Assembly: GCA_028378565.1 (NCBI GenBank)
Contig: JAONMX010000006.1
Location: forward strand, 1-51,657
DNA length: 51,657 nt
Direction of reading: 5' to 3'
Source: Bacteriovoracaceae bacterium
GTDB lineage: Bacteria; Bdellovibrionota; Bacteriovoracia; Bacteriovoracales; Bacteriovoracaceae
The position numbers were made by a program, and so were the translations under genes. Below are positions 25,215 through 32,959 of the stretch, in pieces. How positions within the stretch are numbered: the first letter of the stretch is position 1; the number at the start of each line of letters is the position of its first letter. The notes under the pieces are model-generated. The model was not told the origin of the DNA. It saw only the letters and a program-made list of their open reading frames with translations, and did no database searches.

Positions 25215-25940
25215 CTATGATTTGATTTCGACTTCCTTATCAAGTATTGCTACTTTTTCTCTCATCAGCTTTTCGCACTTATCTTTTAAGTCTTTTACAT
25301 CTTCTTTTGTTAGTTTATCTGTTGGGATAGGTTCAAGTACTTCAATAATAACTTTACCAGTATTCCAACGATTAAAATTAATGGCCTTGTGATATTGTGA
25401 AACACAAACAATTGTTAAGGGGCGACCAGATGAGATGGCCGTGTGAAAAGCACCTTTTTTGAAGGGAAGTATTCCGCGCCCTTTGCTTCTTGTTCCCTCA
25501 GGCATGATCCATATACTTATATTTTTTTCTTTCATGGTTTCGTAAGCTTTATTCATGGAAGCAATTGCTCTCCAACGATTTGAGCGATCTATTAGAATAT
25601 TTCCACCTAGCCAGTATAGCTGACCAAAAAAAGGAATCCATTTAAGAGCCTTTTTTCCAATGCTAACAGTTCTTGAGGGTAGGATATTTCCAATAGTGAA
25701 GAGATCCATATTATGCTGATGGTTACTGATGAAAACCACTGGTCGTTCTTTATAGAGGTTTTCTTTCCCTCGAAGTTCAAAGTCTATATTTAAAATCTTC
25801 AAAGAACCGAAACCAACGAGCCTACCCATGACTGTTGAACCAAAAGAATCAAAAGGTCGTATGCATGCACATATAAGTGCCACAAATGAGACAAGCAAAA
25901 AGTAGGGAACTACAATAGTCATTCTGATGATTTCTAACAT
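25215..25940 (-). CDS. plsC: 1-acyl-sn-glycerol-3-phosphate acyltransferase (PlsC family)
   Basis: The ATG at 25940 is preferred to a TTG at 25976 because it starts directly with the N-terminal membrane anchor (MLEIIRMTIVVPYFLLVSFV); no clear ribosome site helps. About 241 residues. Acyltransferase motifs: HQHNMD in FISNHQHNMDLF (HX4D catalytic motif), then ILIDRSNRWRAIASMN (block II), WIMPEGTRSKGRG (block III, phosphate binding) and IVCVSQ (block IV). It acylates lysophosphatidic acid to phosphatidic acid at the inner membrane. A paralogue specific for another lyso-lipid is possible. Confidence 0.88.
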   Translation of the reverse strand: MLEIIRMTIVVPYFLLVSFVALICACIRPFDSFGSTVMGRLVGFGSLKILNIDFELRGKENLYKERPVVFISNHQHNMDLFTIGNILPSRTVSIGKKALKWIPFFGQLYWLGGNILIDRSNRWRAIASMNKAYETMKEKNISIWIMPEGTRSKGRGILPFKKGAFHTAISSGRPLTIVCVSQYHKAINFNRWNTGKVIIEVLEPIPTDKLTKEDVKDLKDKCEKLMREKVAILDKEVEIKS

Positions 25941-26047
25941 GTTAAAAATAGTATAGTTTTTGAACCATAATGACAAAATGTTATGATTTTTTCATAGGTT
26001 ATCAATGTCATTTTAGATACTTATGGCGCAGTAGGTCATTTCGCCGA

Positions 26048-26075
26048 TAGATTTTTATACTAAAATAGCCGATAA
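26048..26075 (+). promoter_or_regulatory. candidate sigma28-type promoter, leaderless arrangement
   Basis: TAGA (26048-26051), 16 bp, GCCGATAA (26068-26075), the latter a perfect -10 match. The ATG at 26083 follows after exactly 7 nt. An AAGGA lies in that gap but abuts the ATG, too close to act as a ribosome site. Confidence 0.42.
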
Positions 26076-26082
26076 ATAAGGA

Positions 26083-27597
26083 ATGCAAATATTTAAATTT
26101 CTTATTCTATTTTCTCTTATGGCCTTAACTTTAGATATAGTCTCTGCAGGGCAAGTTGCATTTGACCCTCTAGCTTCGCAAGATGTTACACCTGTAGTTA
26201 GTGGAAATGTGATTGAAGCCTTTTCAAGTAATACGTTAAAAATCTTAGAACGTCTCAAGGTTAAAGTTCCAGTTCATTCGAGAAAGGAGATCTACGAATT
26301 CGAGAAATTGCACTTTCTTAGCTTTAATCCACAAATTGTTCAATATTCTCTTATTTGTGGAGGTAGGGTAGATGAAGTTGAGGCTAGAAAAAGGAAAAAT
26401 GGTGATAGTCTTTTGATTCCAATAAAGCCGAGTGATCTACCTCAAGGACGTGTTAATGAAATAATTATTGAAGATTCAAAGCATTTATTTATTTTATCAA
26501 AAGTTGAGATAAATGGCATTGAAGCCTTTGCCGTTATGAAGTCCTCAGAAGGTGTTTTAGAAAGTATTGGTTATTATACAATTAAAGATGAAAGTTTTGT
26601 TTCCTACACTGGCCAAGAAAAAGCTCCTACTACTAACGATGTTGTTATTTCTGATACGCATAATTTAAACTTAAATAAAAAAGGTGAAGTGGAAAATGCG
26701 ACAATAGGATATGGAATTTCTAAAAAGTCACAAGATGACAGTGATGAGCTAAGAATTGATTTAAGTATTTTTGGTGACAAAGAGAATAACTACACAGTTA
26801 AAGAAGATTTTAATTACCAAAAAAGTTTAAATGAAAATATAGACATCAATGGTAGCTTAAACTTAAGTCAGAAGAATGAGATAAACACTACTAATGTCGG
26901 CCAAAGAATTGTCTTTACTCCAACTGAGAATATAAGCCTTTATGAAGAAAGCTCATTTGGTATAGAATTAGAAAATAATGATACAACTAGCAGTAACCTT
27001 ATTGGTGTAGAGTTAACTCATGAAGACAGTTCTCTTGTGGTTGAGTCTTTAGAAAATTATAGTAACTCCAAACTAGAATCTAAGAATATCGATGTTTCAG
27101 TTTCTAATCCTATAATCTCTGGTAGTCATAGTCACACCATTGAGTTTGATCCAGTAGATGGACCTGTTAATAAGAATGATACCTTTTCAGCACAGGTTAA
27201 TCTGACTGATGAAACAAATTTAAGAGTTGAGAAAGGAAATAGTCGTGAACTTAATGAAGATATATCTTCTCGGACAAATGCTGTTGGAATTTCTACTAAT
27301 ATTGATGGAACTGAGGTTAGTTTTGATAATAGGAGAACTGTAGACTTAGACTATGGAGATCAAACGGTAAGCGATGAACTAAACGTTGCTCTTACAAGAG
27401 ATAGTTTCAGTGGAAGTTATACTCATACTCGTGAGGTTGGACCAGATATAAATCTTTATGCTGATATTGTTGATTTAAGTTTTCTAGATCAAGATGGTAG
27501 GTCTTATAGTGTTATGTTTTCAAAAGAGACAGATAAGCTAGAAGATATGTCTACTTACTCAGGTGAATTGGCCATGAAAAGTCGTCAGAGTCTATAA
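26083..27597 (+). CDS. exported beta-rich repeat protein; frameshifted near its 3' end
   Basis: 504 residues with a signal peptide (MQIFKFLILFSLMALTLDIVSA). After a ~170-residue mixed domain comes a long run of alternating polar and hydrophobic strands with repeated themes of the kind NLNLNKKGEVENATIGY, NINGSLNLSQ-like and FSGSYTHTREVG, reminiscent of barrels or beta-helices in which each strand reads [ND]-x-[ND]-x-S. The frame ends MKSRQSL, but the +1 frame continues YKVYHSQSREETNTKLSYLY for 63 residues to 27781, ending FGFELYSR. One A fewer in the AAAA of ATGAAAAG (27574-27580) would join them as AMKVVRVYKVYH. The gene has a sigma28-type promoter. Probably an outer-membrane or surface protein. 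Confidence 0.62.
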   Translation: MQIFKFLILFSLMALTLDIVSAGQVAFDPLASQDVTPVVSGNVIEAFSSNTLKILERLKVKVPVHSRKEIYEFEKLHFLSFNPQIVQYSLICGGRVDEVEARKRKNGDSLLIPIKPSDLPQGRVNEIIIEDSKHLFILSKVEINGIEAFAVMKSSEGVLESIGYYTIKDESFVSYTGQEKAPTTNDVVISDTHNLNLNKKGEVENATIGYGISKKSQDDSDELRIDLSIFGDKENNYTVKEDFNYQKSLNENIDINGSLNLSQKNEINTTNVGQRIVFTPTENISLYEESSFGIELENNDTTSSNLIGVELTHEDSSLVVESLENYSNSKLESKNIDVSVSNPIISGSHSHTIEFDPVDGPVNKNDTFSAQVNLTDETNLRVEKGNSRELNEDISSRTNAVGISTNIDGTEVSFDNRRTVDLDYGDQTVSDELNVALTRDSFSGSYTHTREVGPDINLYADIVDLSFLDQDGRSYSVMFSKETDKLEDMSTYSGELAMKSRQSL

Positions 27598-27781
27598 AGT
27601 TTACCACTCTCAAAGCAGAGAAGAAACGAATACAAAATTAAGTTATTTATATGAAATAAAAGAGGATGAAAATGCGAGTGAAAATATTGTTGGAAATATA
27701 ACTGCATGGGTAGAAATTAAGAAAATAAATAACATAAATAATAATGGTGGTGGCTTTGGTTTTGAGTTATATTCTCGCTAG
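27593..27781 (+). pseudogene. displaced 3' end of the 26083 gene
   Basis: The frame reads YKVYHSQSREETNTK, then EIKEDENASENIVGN and a glycine-rich GGGFGFELYSR before TAG at 27779-27781. An aromatic-containing C-terminal strand fits a barrel-type protein. It lacks a start codon and ribosome site and is coding-like throughout. Its end overlaps the 3' end of the recombinase gene on the other strand by 15 bp. Confidence 0.55.
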
Positions 27782-28777
27782 TTCAGAACGAAAGTCCTTT
27801 GTTTCAATATAGGTTTGTGTCACTTTAGCGTCACTATGATTTAGGTAGTCTCTGACAAGTAAAAGGTCTTTAGTATGAGAGTACAGTTCTGTTGCACAGG
27901 ACTTTCTAAAGCTGTGGGGAGCTAGTTCATCCCTTAATCCAGCTTTCTTGATGAGGTTTTTGACCCTTTGATACATGGCCCGTTGTGAAAGGTGAGAGTC
28001 TTTATATCGATTAGGGAAGAGAAACTCATTTGGAGATTTTAGAGTCTGTGCAAGCCATAGTCTTTCGATGGTAGGGGCTTTTTGAACATAGTAGTGATGT
28101 CTTTTACCACCTTTTCTAATTATATTAAGTTCACCTGTTTCATGGTTAAAGTCTTTCTTCTTTAATTTCGAAACCTCGGCAATTCTTAGGCCGGCATAAA
28201 ATAGCAGATGAAGCATTAATTTATCTTCAACTTTCCATGCTTGTTCAAGCAAATGACTCCAGTATTTAGCAGGAAAAATCTCAGTATGATCAACATCTTC
28301 ATCTTTCAATTTTATATGGTGAAGGTGTTTAACGATTGGACTTTGCTTAAAACGCTTTTTCCAAAATGGAAAATCACGCTCCCTTTGATACAAGAATTCA
28401 AAAAAGCTATTAACGCTGCTCATAATGCGGCGCTGTGATGAGATAGACATTTTTGATTGTTCATATTTTATAGTTTCATGCTTTAGGGGAACTGAAATTT
28501 TCCAAACCCTAATTTTCTTATAAATCTTGCCACCATTTTTAAGAAGGAGAATAAATTGTCCAATATCAGATGATTTGATCTTCCAAAGTGGCTTCTTTGG
28601 TGCATAGGCCTGCCACCAACAAATCAACTTGATCACATCTCGTCGATAATTCTTGATGGTATGTGGGCTTTTATTTTGATGGACCAATAAATCTTCAAAG
28701 GTTTTAAGAAATTGCCGATGAATATTTTGATTAAATGAAGTGACTTGAACCTCTTTTTTAATGACTCCATTATTCAC
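27767..28777 (-). CDS. tyrosine recombinase (XerC/D-like)
   Basis: 336 residues from GTG at 28777. N-terminal SAM-like core-binding domain (about 20-135: HQNKSPHTIKNYRRDVIKLI). C-terminal catalytic domain with all residues in place: R198 (AGLRIAEVSKLK), K222 (RKGGKRHHYY), H288 and R291 (PHSFRKSCATEL), H314 (YLNHSDAKVTQTY) and Y323. It therefore should cut and rejoin DNA. An extra basic insert near 80-110 and 137-160 makes it longer than XerC (about 300). There is no partner gene, excisionase or visible att repeat beside it, so it may be a chromosomal Xer-like enzyme or the remnant of an integrated element. Confidence 0.88.
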   Translation of the reverse strand: MNNGVIKKEVQVTSFNQNIHRQFLKTFEDLLVHQNKSPHTIKNYRRDVIKLICWWQAYAPKKPLWKIKSSDIGQFILLLKNGGKIYKKIRVWKISVPLKHETIKYEQSKMSISSQRRIMSSVNSFFEFLYQRERDFPFWKKRFKQSPIVKHLHHIKLKDEDVDHTEIFPAKYWSHLLEQAWKVEDKLMLHLLFYAGLRIAEVSKLKKKDFNHETGELNIIRKGGKRHHYYVQKAPTIERLWLAQTLKSPNEFLFPNRYKDSHLSQRAMYQRVKNLIKKAGLRDELAPHSFRKSCATELYSHTKDLLLVRDYLNHSDAKVTQTYIETKDFRSELARI

Positions 28778-28880
28778 CTAAAAACCGCCTTTCTTTACAG
28801 ATAATATTAATTATATGTCGTTAATTAATCATAAGTCATTGTAAGTTTGTTTTCAAACCTATATTTCGTTTATAAAACTT

Positions 28881-29978
28881 TTAGAAGTTCTTAGTTAAAC
28901 TAAGGTCGAAGCGAGTTGTGTCATTTTGGTAAAGACTAGATTTTATTTTTTTCATTTCACTCATTCTAAATAAGTAAGAAAGCTTAGATGTTTTAAGTTT
29001 GCCACTAATACCTGCGGCAACGCCTTCTTTATTATTATGACCGTAGAGGCCAGCATTATAAAAGGCCACGGAACTATCAGATTCATTTCTGAAAAATTCT
29101 CCAAATATTTCGTGTCCATATATTCCAAGACCAAACTTAAGTCTATTTCCTTTATTTCTTCCTTCAGGTGCTTTGTCATTGTACAGGTATTGCCCCTCAA
29201 GATTCAGACTAAGCATATCACTTAATTGAGATGATACTTCACTGTAAGCACTTATTCCGGAGTAACCATAGATGAATTTACTTGTAGAACTGTCTCCACC
29301 ATTGGTGCTATTTCCAAGAAAAAGCGAGCGAAAAGCAACGCCACTAGATAAACCAGTATAATTCCATTTTCCAACACTACCTTTTATGGAAAGCACATTT
29401 CCATCTAATTTTGCACCTAAGCGATGATGCATAAATTGAGGGTTACCTTGATTTGTTTGACCGATTCTTTCGCTCAAACTTTGGTTATTTGGTATGGCCT
29501 GTTCTGATTCAAAATATATTTCATGGTCTGGCGTGAAGGGAATACTTACTTTTTGTTTGGCACTGGCAAAAGCATTGCCACCAACAAGGAGTGGATTATT
29601 TAAATGTTTCTGATTAAGAGCACCAAGTTGAACATTGAAAAAGCTTATTGGTTGCCATGAAACCTTCGCTTCTTTTAAAGTCCAGTTTTTAGAGGGTTCA
29701 AACTCATTAATAAATTGAGCATTATTGGAGCCTGATTCTAGATTAGCACCAACTTCGAAAGAAGCGTCTAGAGCTTCATAGAGTTGATGCGATCCTTTCA
29801 ATCTTAACTTAAAGGAGACAAGCTTGGCATTAACAAATGTTTCTTGAACGCTGGTTGCACTTAACCCTGCTGAGAAATTAAGAGTGCTAACATCACTTTT
29901 AATGAGGCCCTTACTGGCAGTATTAGTACTGGCAAATAAAAGAGATGAAAACAAAACTAAATTTTTACTTTTTATCAT
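28881..29978 (-). CDS. outer-membrane beta-barrel (porin-like) protein
   Basis: 365 residues with a signal peptide (MIKSKNLVLFSSLLFASTNTA). About 14-16 amphipathic strands alternate with short turns and longer polar loops (ALDASFEVGANLESGSNN, SFFNVQLGALNQKHL, KLKFGLGIYGHEIFGEFFRN-type). The C-terminus ends in strand DLSLTKNF with a terminal Phe, the recognition signal for the BAM machinery. No known porin family is recognised; alginate-export-like and phosphate-selective porins are possibilities. AGGTAA precedes the ATG. Monocistronic. Confidence 0.78.
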   Translation of the reverse strand: MIKSKNLVLFSSLLFASTNTASKGLIKSDVSTLNFSAGLSATSVQETFVNAKLVSFKLRLKGSHQLYEALDASFEVGANLESGSNNAQFINEFEPSKNWTLKEAKVSWQPISFFNVQLGALNQKHLNNPLLVGGNAFASAKQKVSIPFTPDHEIYFESEQAIPNNQSLSERIGQTNQGNPQFMHHRLGAKLDGNVLSIKGSVGKWNYTGLSSGVAFRSLFLGNSTNGGDSSTSKFIYGYSGISAYSEVSSQLSDMLSLNLEGQYLYNDKAPEGRNKGNRLKFGLGIYGHEIFGEFFRNESDSSVAFYNAGLYGHNNKEGVAAGISGKLKTSKLSYLFRMSEMKKIKSSLYQNDTTRFDLSLTKNF

Positions 29979-30075
29979 AGTGATTACCTGTATTTTCTAG
30001 TTCAGTTTATTATAGTTTTTTTTAGCCTAGCTTTCTACACTAAAATTATTACAATGGTGAAACGAGGAGTTTTCA

Positions 30076-30831
30076 TTGATTGAATTAAAAAGTGTATCAA
30101 AGTCATATGGTCAAAATGTTGTGATCCCATCTTTAGATCTTAAAATCCTGCACGAAAAGACTCACTGTCTTTTGGGAACCAGTGGTAGTGGTAAGACAAC
30201 AATATTAAGACTTATTTCGGGGCTAACCCCACTTAACTCTGGAGAGGTAAGTATTCAAGGAGCACCTCTTTCTAATCTATCCCGACAAGAATTTGCCTCA
30301 AAAGTTGGTTTTGTTTCACAGGACGGTGGGCTTTTTCCTCACATGACCTGTTGGGAAAATATTCTACTTCCTGGAAAAATACATAATAAAGATTTAGAAG
30401 TGCTTCGTAGTAGATGCTATGAGTTTTCTAAAATGGTGGATTTGCCAGTAAGTTTACTTGATAAAGTTCCCGCACAACTTAGTGGTGGTCAGAGGCAGAG
30501 GGTTGCTCTTATAAGAGGGCTTATTCTAGATCCTGATATTCTTCTTTTGGATGAGCCAATGAGTGCTCTTGATCCGATGGTACGTGCTAGTTTGCAAAGA
30601 CAGTTAAAAATAATGTTTAAAGAGTTAAAGAAAACGGTCCTTATTATTACTCATGATTTACATGAAGCTTCATTTCTTGGAGATGTCATTCATTTGCTCA
30701 ATGGAGGAAGGATTATTCAAGAGGGGAGCTTTAAAGAATTATATGAGAGGCCTAAGGAAGACTTTGTGGATGAGTTTTTAAAAGCTCAGATTCCAGATGA
30801 ACTCTTAAATCATAAGGGCTCGCAGTCATGA
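30076..30831 (+). CDS. osmoprotectant/ergothioneine-type ABC transporter ATP-binding protein
   Basis: 251 residues from a TTG start at 30076 (GAGGAG seven bases upstream). Walker A GTSGSGKTTILRLI, Q-loop FVSQDGGLFPHMT, signature LSGGQRQRVALIRGL, Walker B ILLLDEPMSALDP and H-loop IITHDLHEA are complete. The FVSQDGGLFPH block is typical of the glycine-betaine/choline (OpuCA/OsmV) and methionine-like branch. No CBS domains follow, in contrast to OpuAA and OpuCA, so ionic-strength gating by those is absent. It overlaps its permease gene by 4 bp (ATGA). Confidence 0.87.
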   Translation: MIELKSVSKSYGQNVVIPSLDLKILHEKTHCLLGTSGSGKTTILRLISGLTPLNSGEVSIQGAPLSNLSRQEFASKVGFVSQDGGLFPHMTCWENILLPGKIHNKDLEVLRSRCYEFSKMVDLPVSLLDKVPAQLSGGQRQRVALIRGLILDPDILLLDEPMSALDPMVRASLQRQLKIMFKELKKTVLIITHDLHEASFLGDVIHLLNGGRIIQEGSFKELYERPKEDFVDEFLKAQIPDELLNHKGSQS

Positions 30832-32324
30832 AGGTTCTTATTTTTTTCATCTTGTTTCATTCCATGTCTGTCTTTGCTAATGATGCTAATAATAAAGAAC
30901 CTAAAGATACAATGGTGATAGGTTCTAAAAACTTTACCGAGTCATATATTTTAGCTGAAATCTTGGCAAAAATTGCTACTCAAGTTGGTGAAGCAAAAGT
31001 CATCAGAAAGTTTGGTATGGGTGGAACTGGGATTTGCTACCAAAGTTTAGAAAACGAGGCCATCGATATTTATCCAGAATATACAGGTACAATATCTGAA
31101 GTAATCTTGAAGAAACCGAGCTTGAAAAGTTGGAATGAAATTCAGAAGGAACTTTTTAAAGACGGTTATGACATTTCTTCAGAGATTGGTTTTAATAATA
31201 CCTATGCCTTGGCCACTAGACTTAGTTATGCTACCGAAAAACAAATTAAAAAGATTTCTCAGCTTAAAAACATGAAAAGTTTTCGTATGGGCTTTACCCA
31301 CGAGTTTCTAAAAAGAGAAGATGGTTATCAGCAATTAAAAAAACACTATCAATTTGGAGAACATGATACTTTGGGGATCGAACATTCACTGGCCTATGAA
31401 GCACTTAATTCTGAAAAGATTGATTTTATGGAAGTCTATTCAACAGATGCAAAAATTTCTAAATTTGGGTTGAGAGTATTAGAAGATGATTTAAATTTTT
31501 TCCCTAACTACAAAGCAATATTATTTTATAAAAAGAGCTTTTCAAATCGCTTTCCAAAAACTTACAAGGCCTTTAATCAGTACCTCATAGGAAAAATAAG
31601 TAATGAGCAAATGATTAAGCTTAACAGCCTTGTTGAAGTGGATCAAAAAAGTTTTTCTGATGCCGCTTTTGCTTTTTTAGGAGAGGGGTTTTCAAAAAGT
31701 AAGAAAGTTAAAAATCTTGAGTTAAAGAGAATCTTAACTCTATCTATTGAACATATGAAGCTTGTTTCAGTGAGTTTAATTTTTGCAGTTTTGCTAGCTG
31801 TTCCAGTAGGTATTTTTGCTTTTCATCATCGTGGCTTTGGGCAGGTGCTTTTAGGGATGACGGCAATTATGCAAACGATTCCCAGTTTGGCCTTGCTTTG
31901 TTTTCTTATTCCTTTTCTAGGGATTGGAAATCCTCCGGCCTATTTTGCACTCTTTCTCTATGGACTGCTTCCAATTGCGAGGAATACATACTTAGGTTTT
32001 AGTTCAATACCAACAAAATTAATTGAAACTTGTGAGCTTATGGGGATGAGTTCTTGGCAACGACTTTGTTATGTAGAATTTCCTCTTGCTTTTAAGAGCA
32101 TTCTCTCAGGAGTTCAAACCAGTGCTGTCATAAATGTAGGAACGGCCACCCTCGCGGCTTTTATTGGAGCAGGAGGTTTGGGGACTTTAATTAATACAGG
32201 CCTGGCCCTCAATAATACAAAAATTATATTAACAGGGGCCATTCCAGCTGCTTTTTTGGCGATCCTTGTCCATGTCTTTTTTGAAGTCATTGAAAAGAGG
32301 AATTTCTTTAGAAAAGACCATTAA
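30828..32324 (+). CDS. fused substrate-binding protein and permease (OpuC/OpuF/EgtU type), binding domain first
   Basis: 498 residues: signal peptide (MKVLIFFILFHSMSVFA), an OpuAC-type binding domain over about 28-290 (VIGSKNFTESYILAEILAKI, GMGGTGICYQSLENEAIDIY and PEYTGT are the family blocks for quaternary-amine ligands), then an MetI/OpuBB-type permease from about 300 (LVSVSLIFAVLLAVPVGIFA, IMQTIPSLALLCFL, ETCELMGMSSWQRLCYVEFP with the EAA coupling loop, and NVGTATLAAFIGAGGLGTLI). Known fusions such as OpuFB and EgtU place the permease first; here the order is reversed. Ligand: betaine, choline, carnitine or ergothioneine; the sequence does not decide. Confidence 0.85.
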   Translation: MKVLIFFILFHSMSVFANDANNKEPKDTMVIGSKNFTESYILAEILAKIATQVGEAKVIRKFGMGGTGICYQSLENEAIDIYPEYTGTISEVILKKPSLKSWNEIQKELFKDGYDISSEIGFNNTYALATRLSYATEKQIKKISQLKNMKSFRMGFTHEFLKREDGYQQLKKHYQFGEHDTLGIEHSLAYEALNSEKIDFMEVYSTDAKISKFGLRVLEDDLNFFPNYKAILFYKKSFSNRFPKTYKAFNQYLIGKISNEQMIKLNSLVEVDQKSFSDAAFAFLGEGFSKSKKVKNLELKRILTLSIEHMKLVSVSLIFAVLLAVPVGIFAFHHRGFGQVLLGMTAIMQTIPSLALLCFLIPFLGIGNPPAYFALFLYGLLPIARNTYLGFSSIPTKLIETCELMGMSSWQRLCYVEFPLAFKSILSGVQTSAVINVGTATLAAFIGAGGLGTLINTGLALNNTKIILTGAIPAAFLAILVHVFFEVIEKRNFFRKDH

Positions 32325-32331
32325 CAAACAC

Positions 32332-32361
32332 CAAAGCTCTGTTTTTTTAGATAGGGCTTTG
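32332..32361 (+). repeat. inverted repeat with a T-run in the loop
   Basis: CAAAGCTC pairs with GGGCTTTG (8 bp including one G-T) around a 14-base loop containing seven T. It lies 8 bp after the permease stop. Because the T-run is in the loop and not after the stem, it is not a standard terminator; it could act as a weak one or as an mRNA 3' stabiliser. Confidence 0.4.
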
Positions 32362-32423
32362 TGGTAAAGTTCTCTTACTTGATTACCGAAAAGCATAGGT
32401 GGATGATGCCATTTGGGAGAATT

Positions 32424-32891
32424 ATGTTAACAGATGATGATAAAGCTTTTTTAATTGATACGGCCAAGGAAACTGCTGAGGATATTGAGTCTAAAGCAAC
32501 TCCTTTGTTTAATAGTATATCAAAAATATCTTCCAATGATTTTAATGAATTTCATGACTTATTTGAAAGTATCGCAATAATATTTGAAGAGTTTGGTTTT
32601 AAAACCATGGCAAAACATACAAAAAGTATGCAGCGGTTATGTCATTATTGCATGAATCTAGAGAATCCAAAAGCACACCAAAAGAGTCTGTTTCTCATCA
32701 AAGATTTTGGTCTTATGTTAGATGGGTTCACTGCCATTTTCTCAGATAAGAAAGCTTTAGTTGCAATCCGTAGAAAATTTGATGTTCAAAATGTAAAGGT
32801 TGAACGTCTTTTTTGGGAGAGTTTTATTCAATGCATAAAGCTCAAAAATCAGATAAAGATATGTCTAAGCCAGCGAGCTAGTTCCTTTTAA
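32424..32891 (+). CDS. helical cytoplasmic protein of unknown function
   Basis: The ATG at 32424 follows GGGAGA at good spacing and is preferred to the GTG at 32361. 155 residues, almost all helical, with no signal or membrane segment (DDDKAFLIDTAKETAEDIES, LFESIAIIFEEFGFKTMAKH, KSMQRLCHYCMNLENPKAHQ). The layout of four or five amphipathic helices is compatible with a histidine-phosphotransfer-like bundle, but the HxLKG motif is missing. It sits 68 bp before the KamA gene. Confidence 0.5.
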   Translation: MLTDDDKAFLIDTAKETAEDIESKATPLFNSISKISSNDFNEFHDLFESIAIIFEEFGFKTMAKHTKSMQRLCHYCMNLENPKAHQKSLFLIKDFGLMLDGFTAIFSDKKALVAIRRKFDVQNVKVERLFWESFIQCIKLKNQIKICLSQRASSF

Positions 32892-32959
32892 AAACATCTT
32901 TAACTTTTAAAATTAGACCCTATAATGAAGAGGTTATACCATTTTATTAGGAGGGGTTT

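Noticed and set aside
27767-28880. Integrated element bounded by the tyrosine recombinase
   Set aside because: No tRNA gene, direct-repeat att pair or phage genes are visible near the recombinase, so no element can be delimited.
32332-32361. Rho-independent terminator after the fused permease gene
   Set aside because: The seven T lie in the loop and not after the stem; kept only as an inverted repeat.
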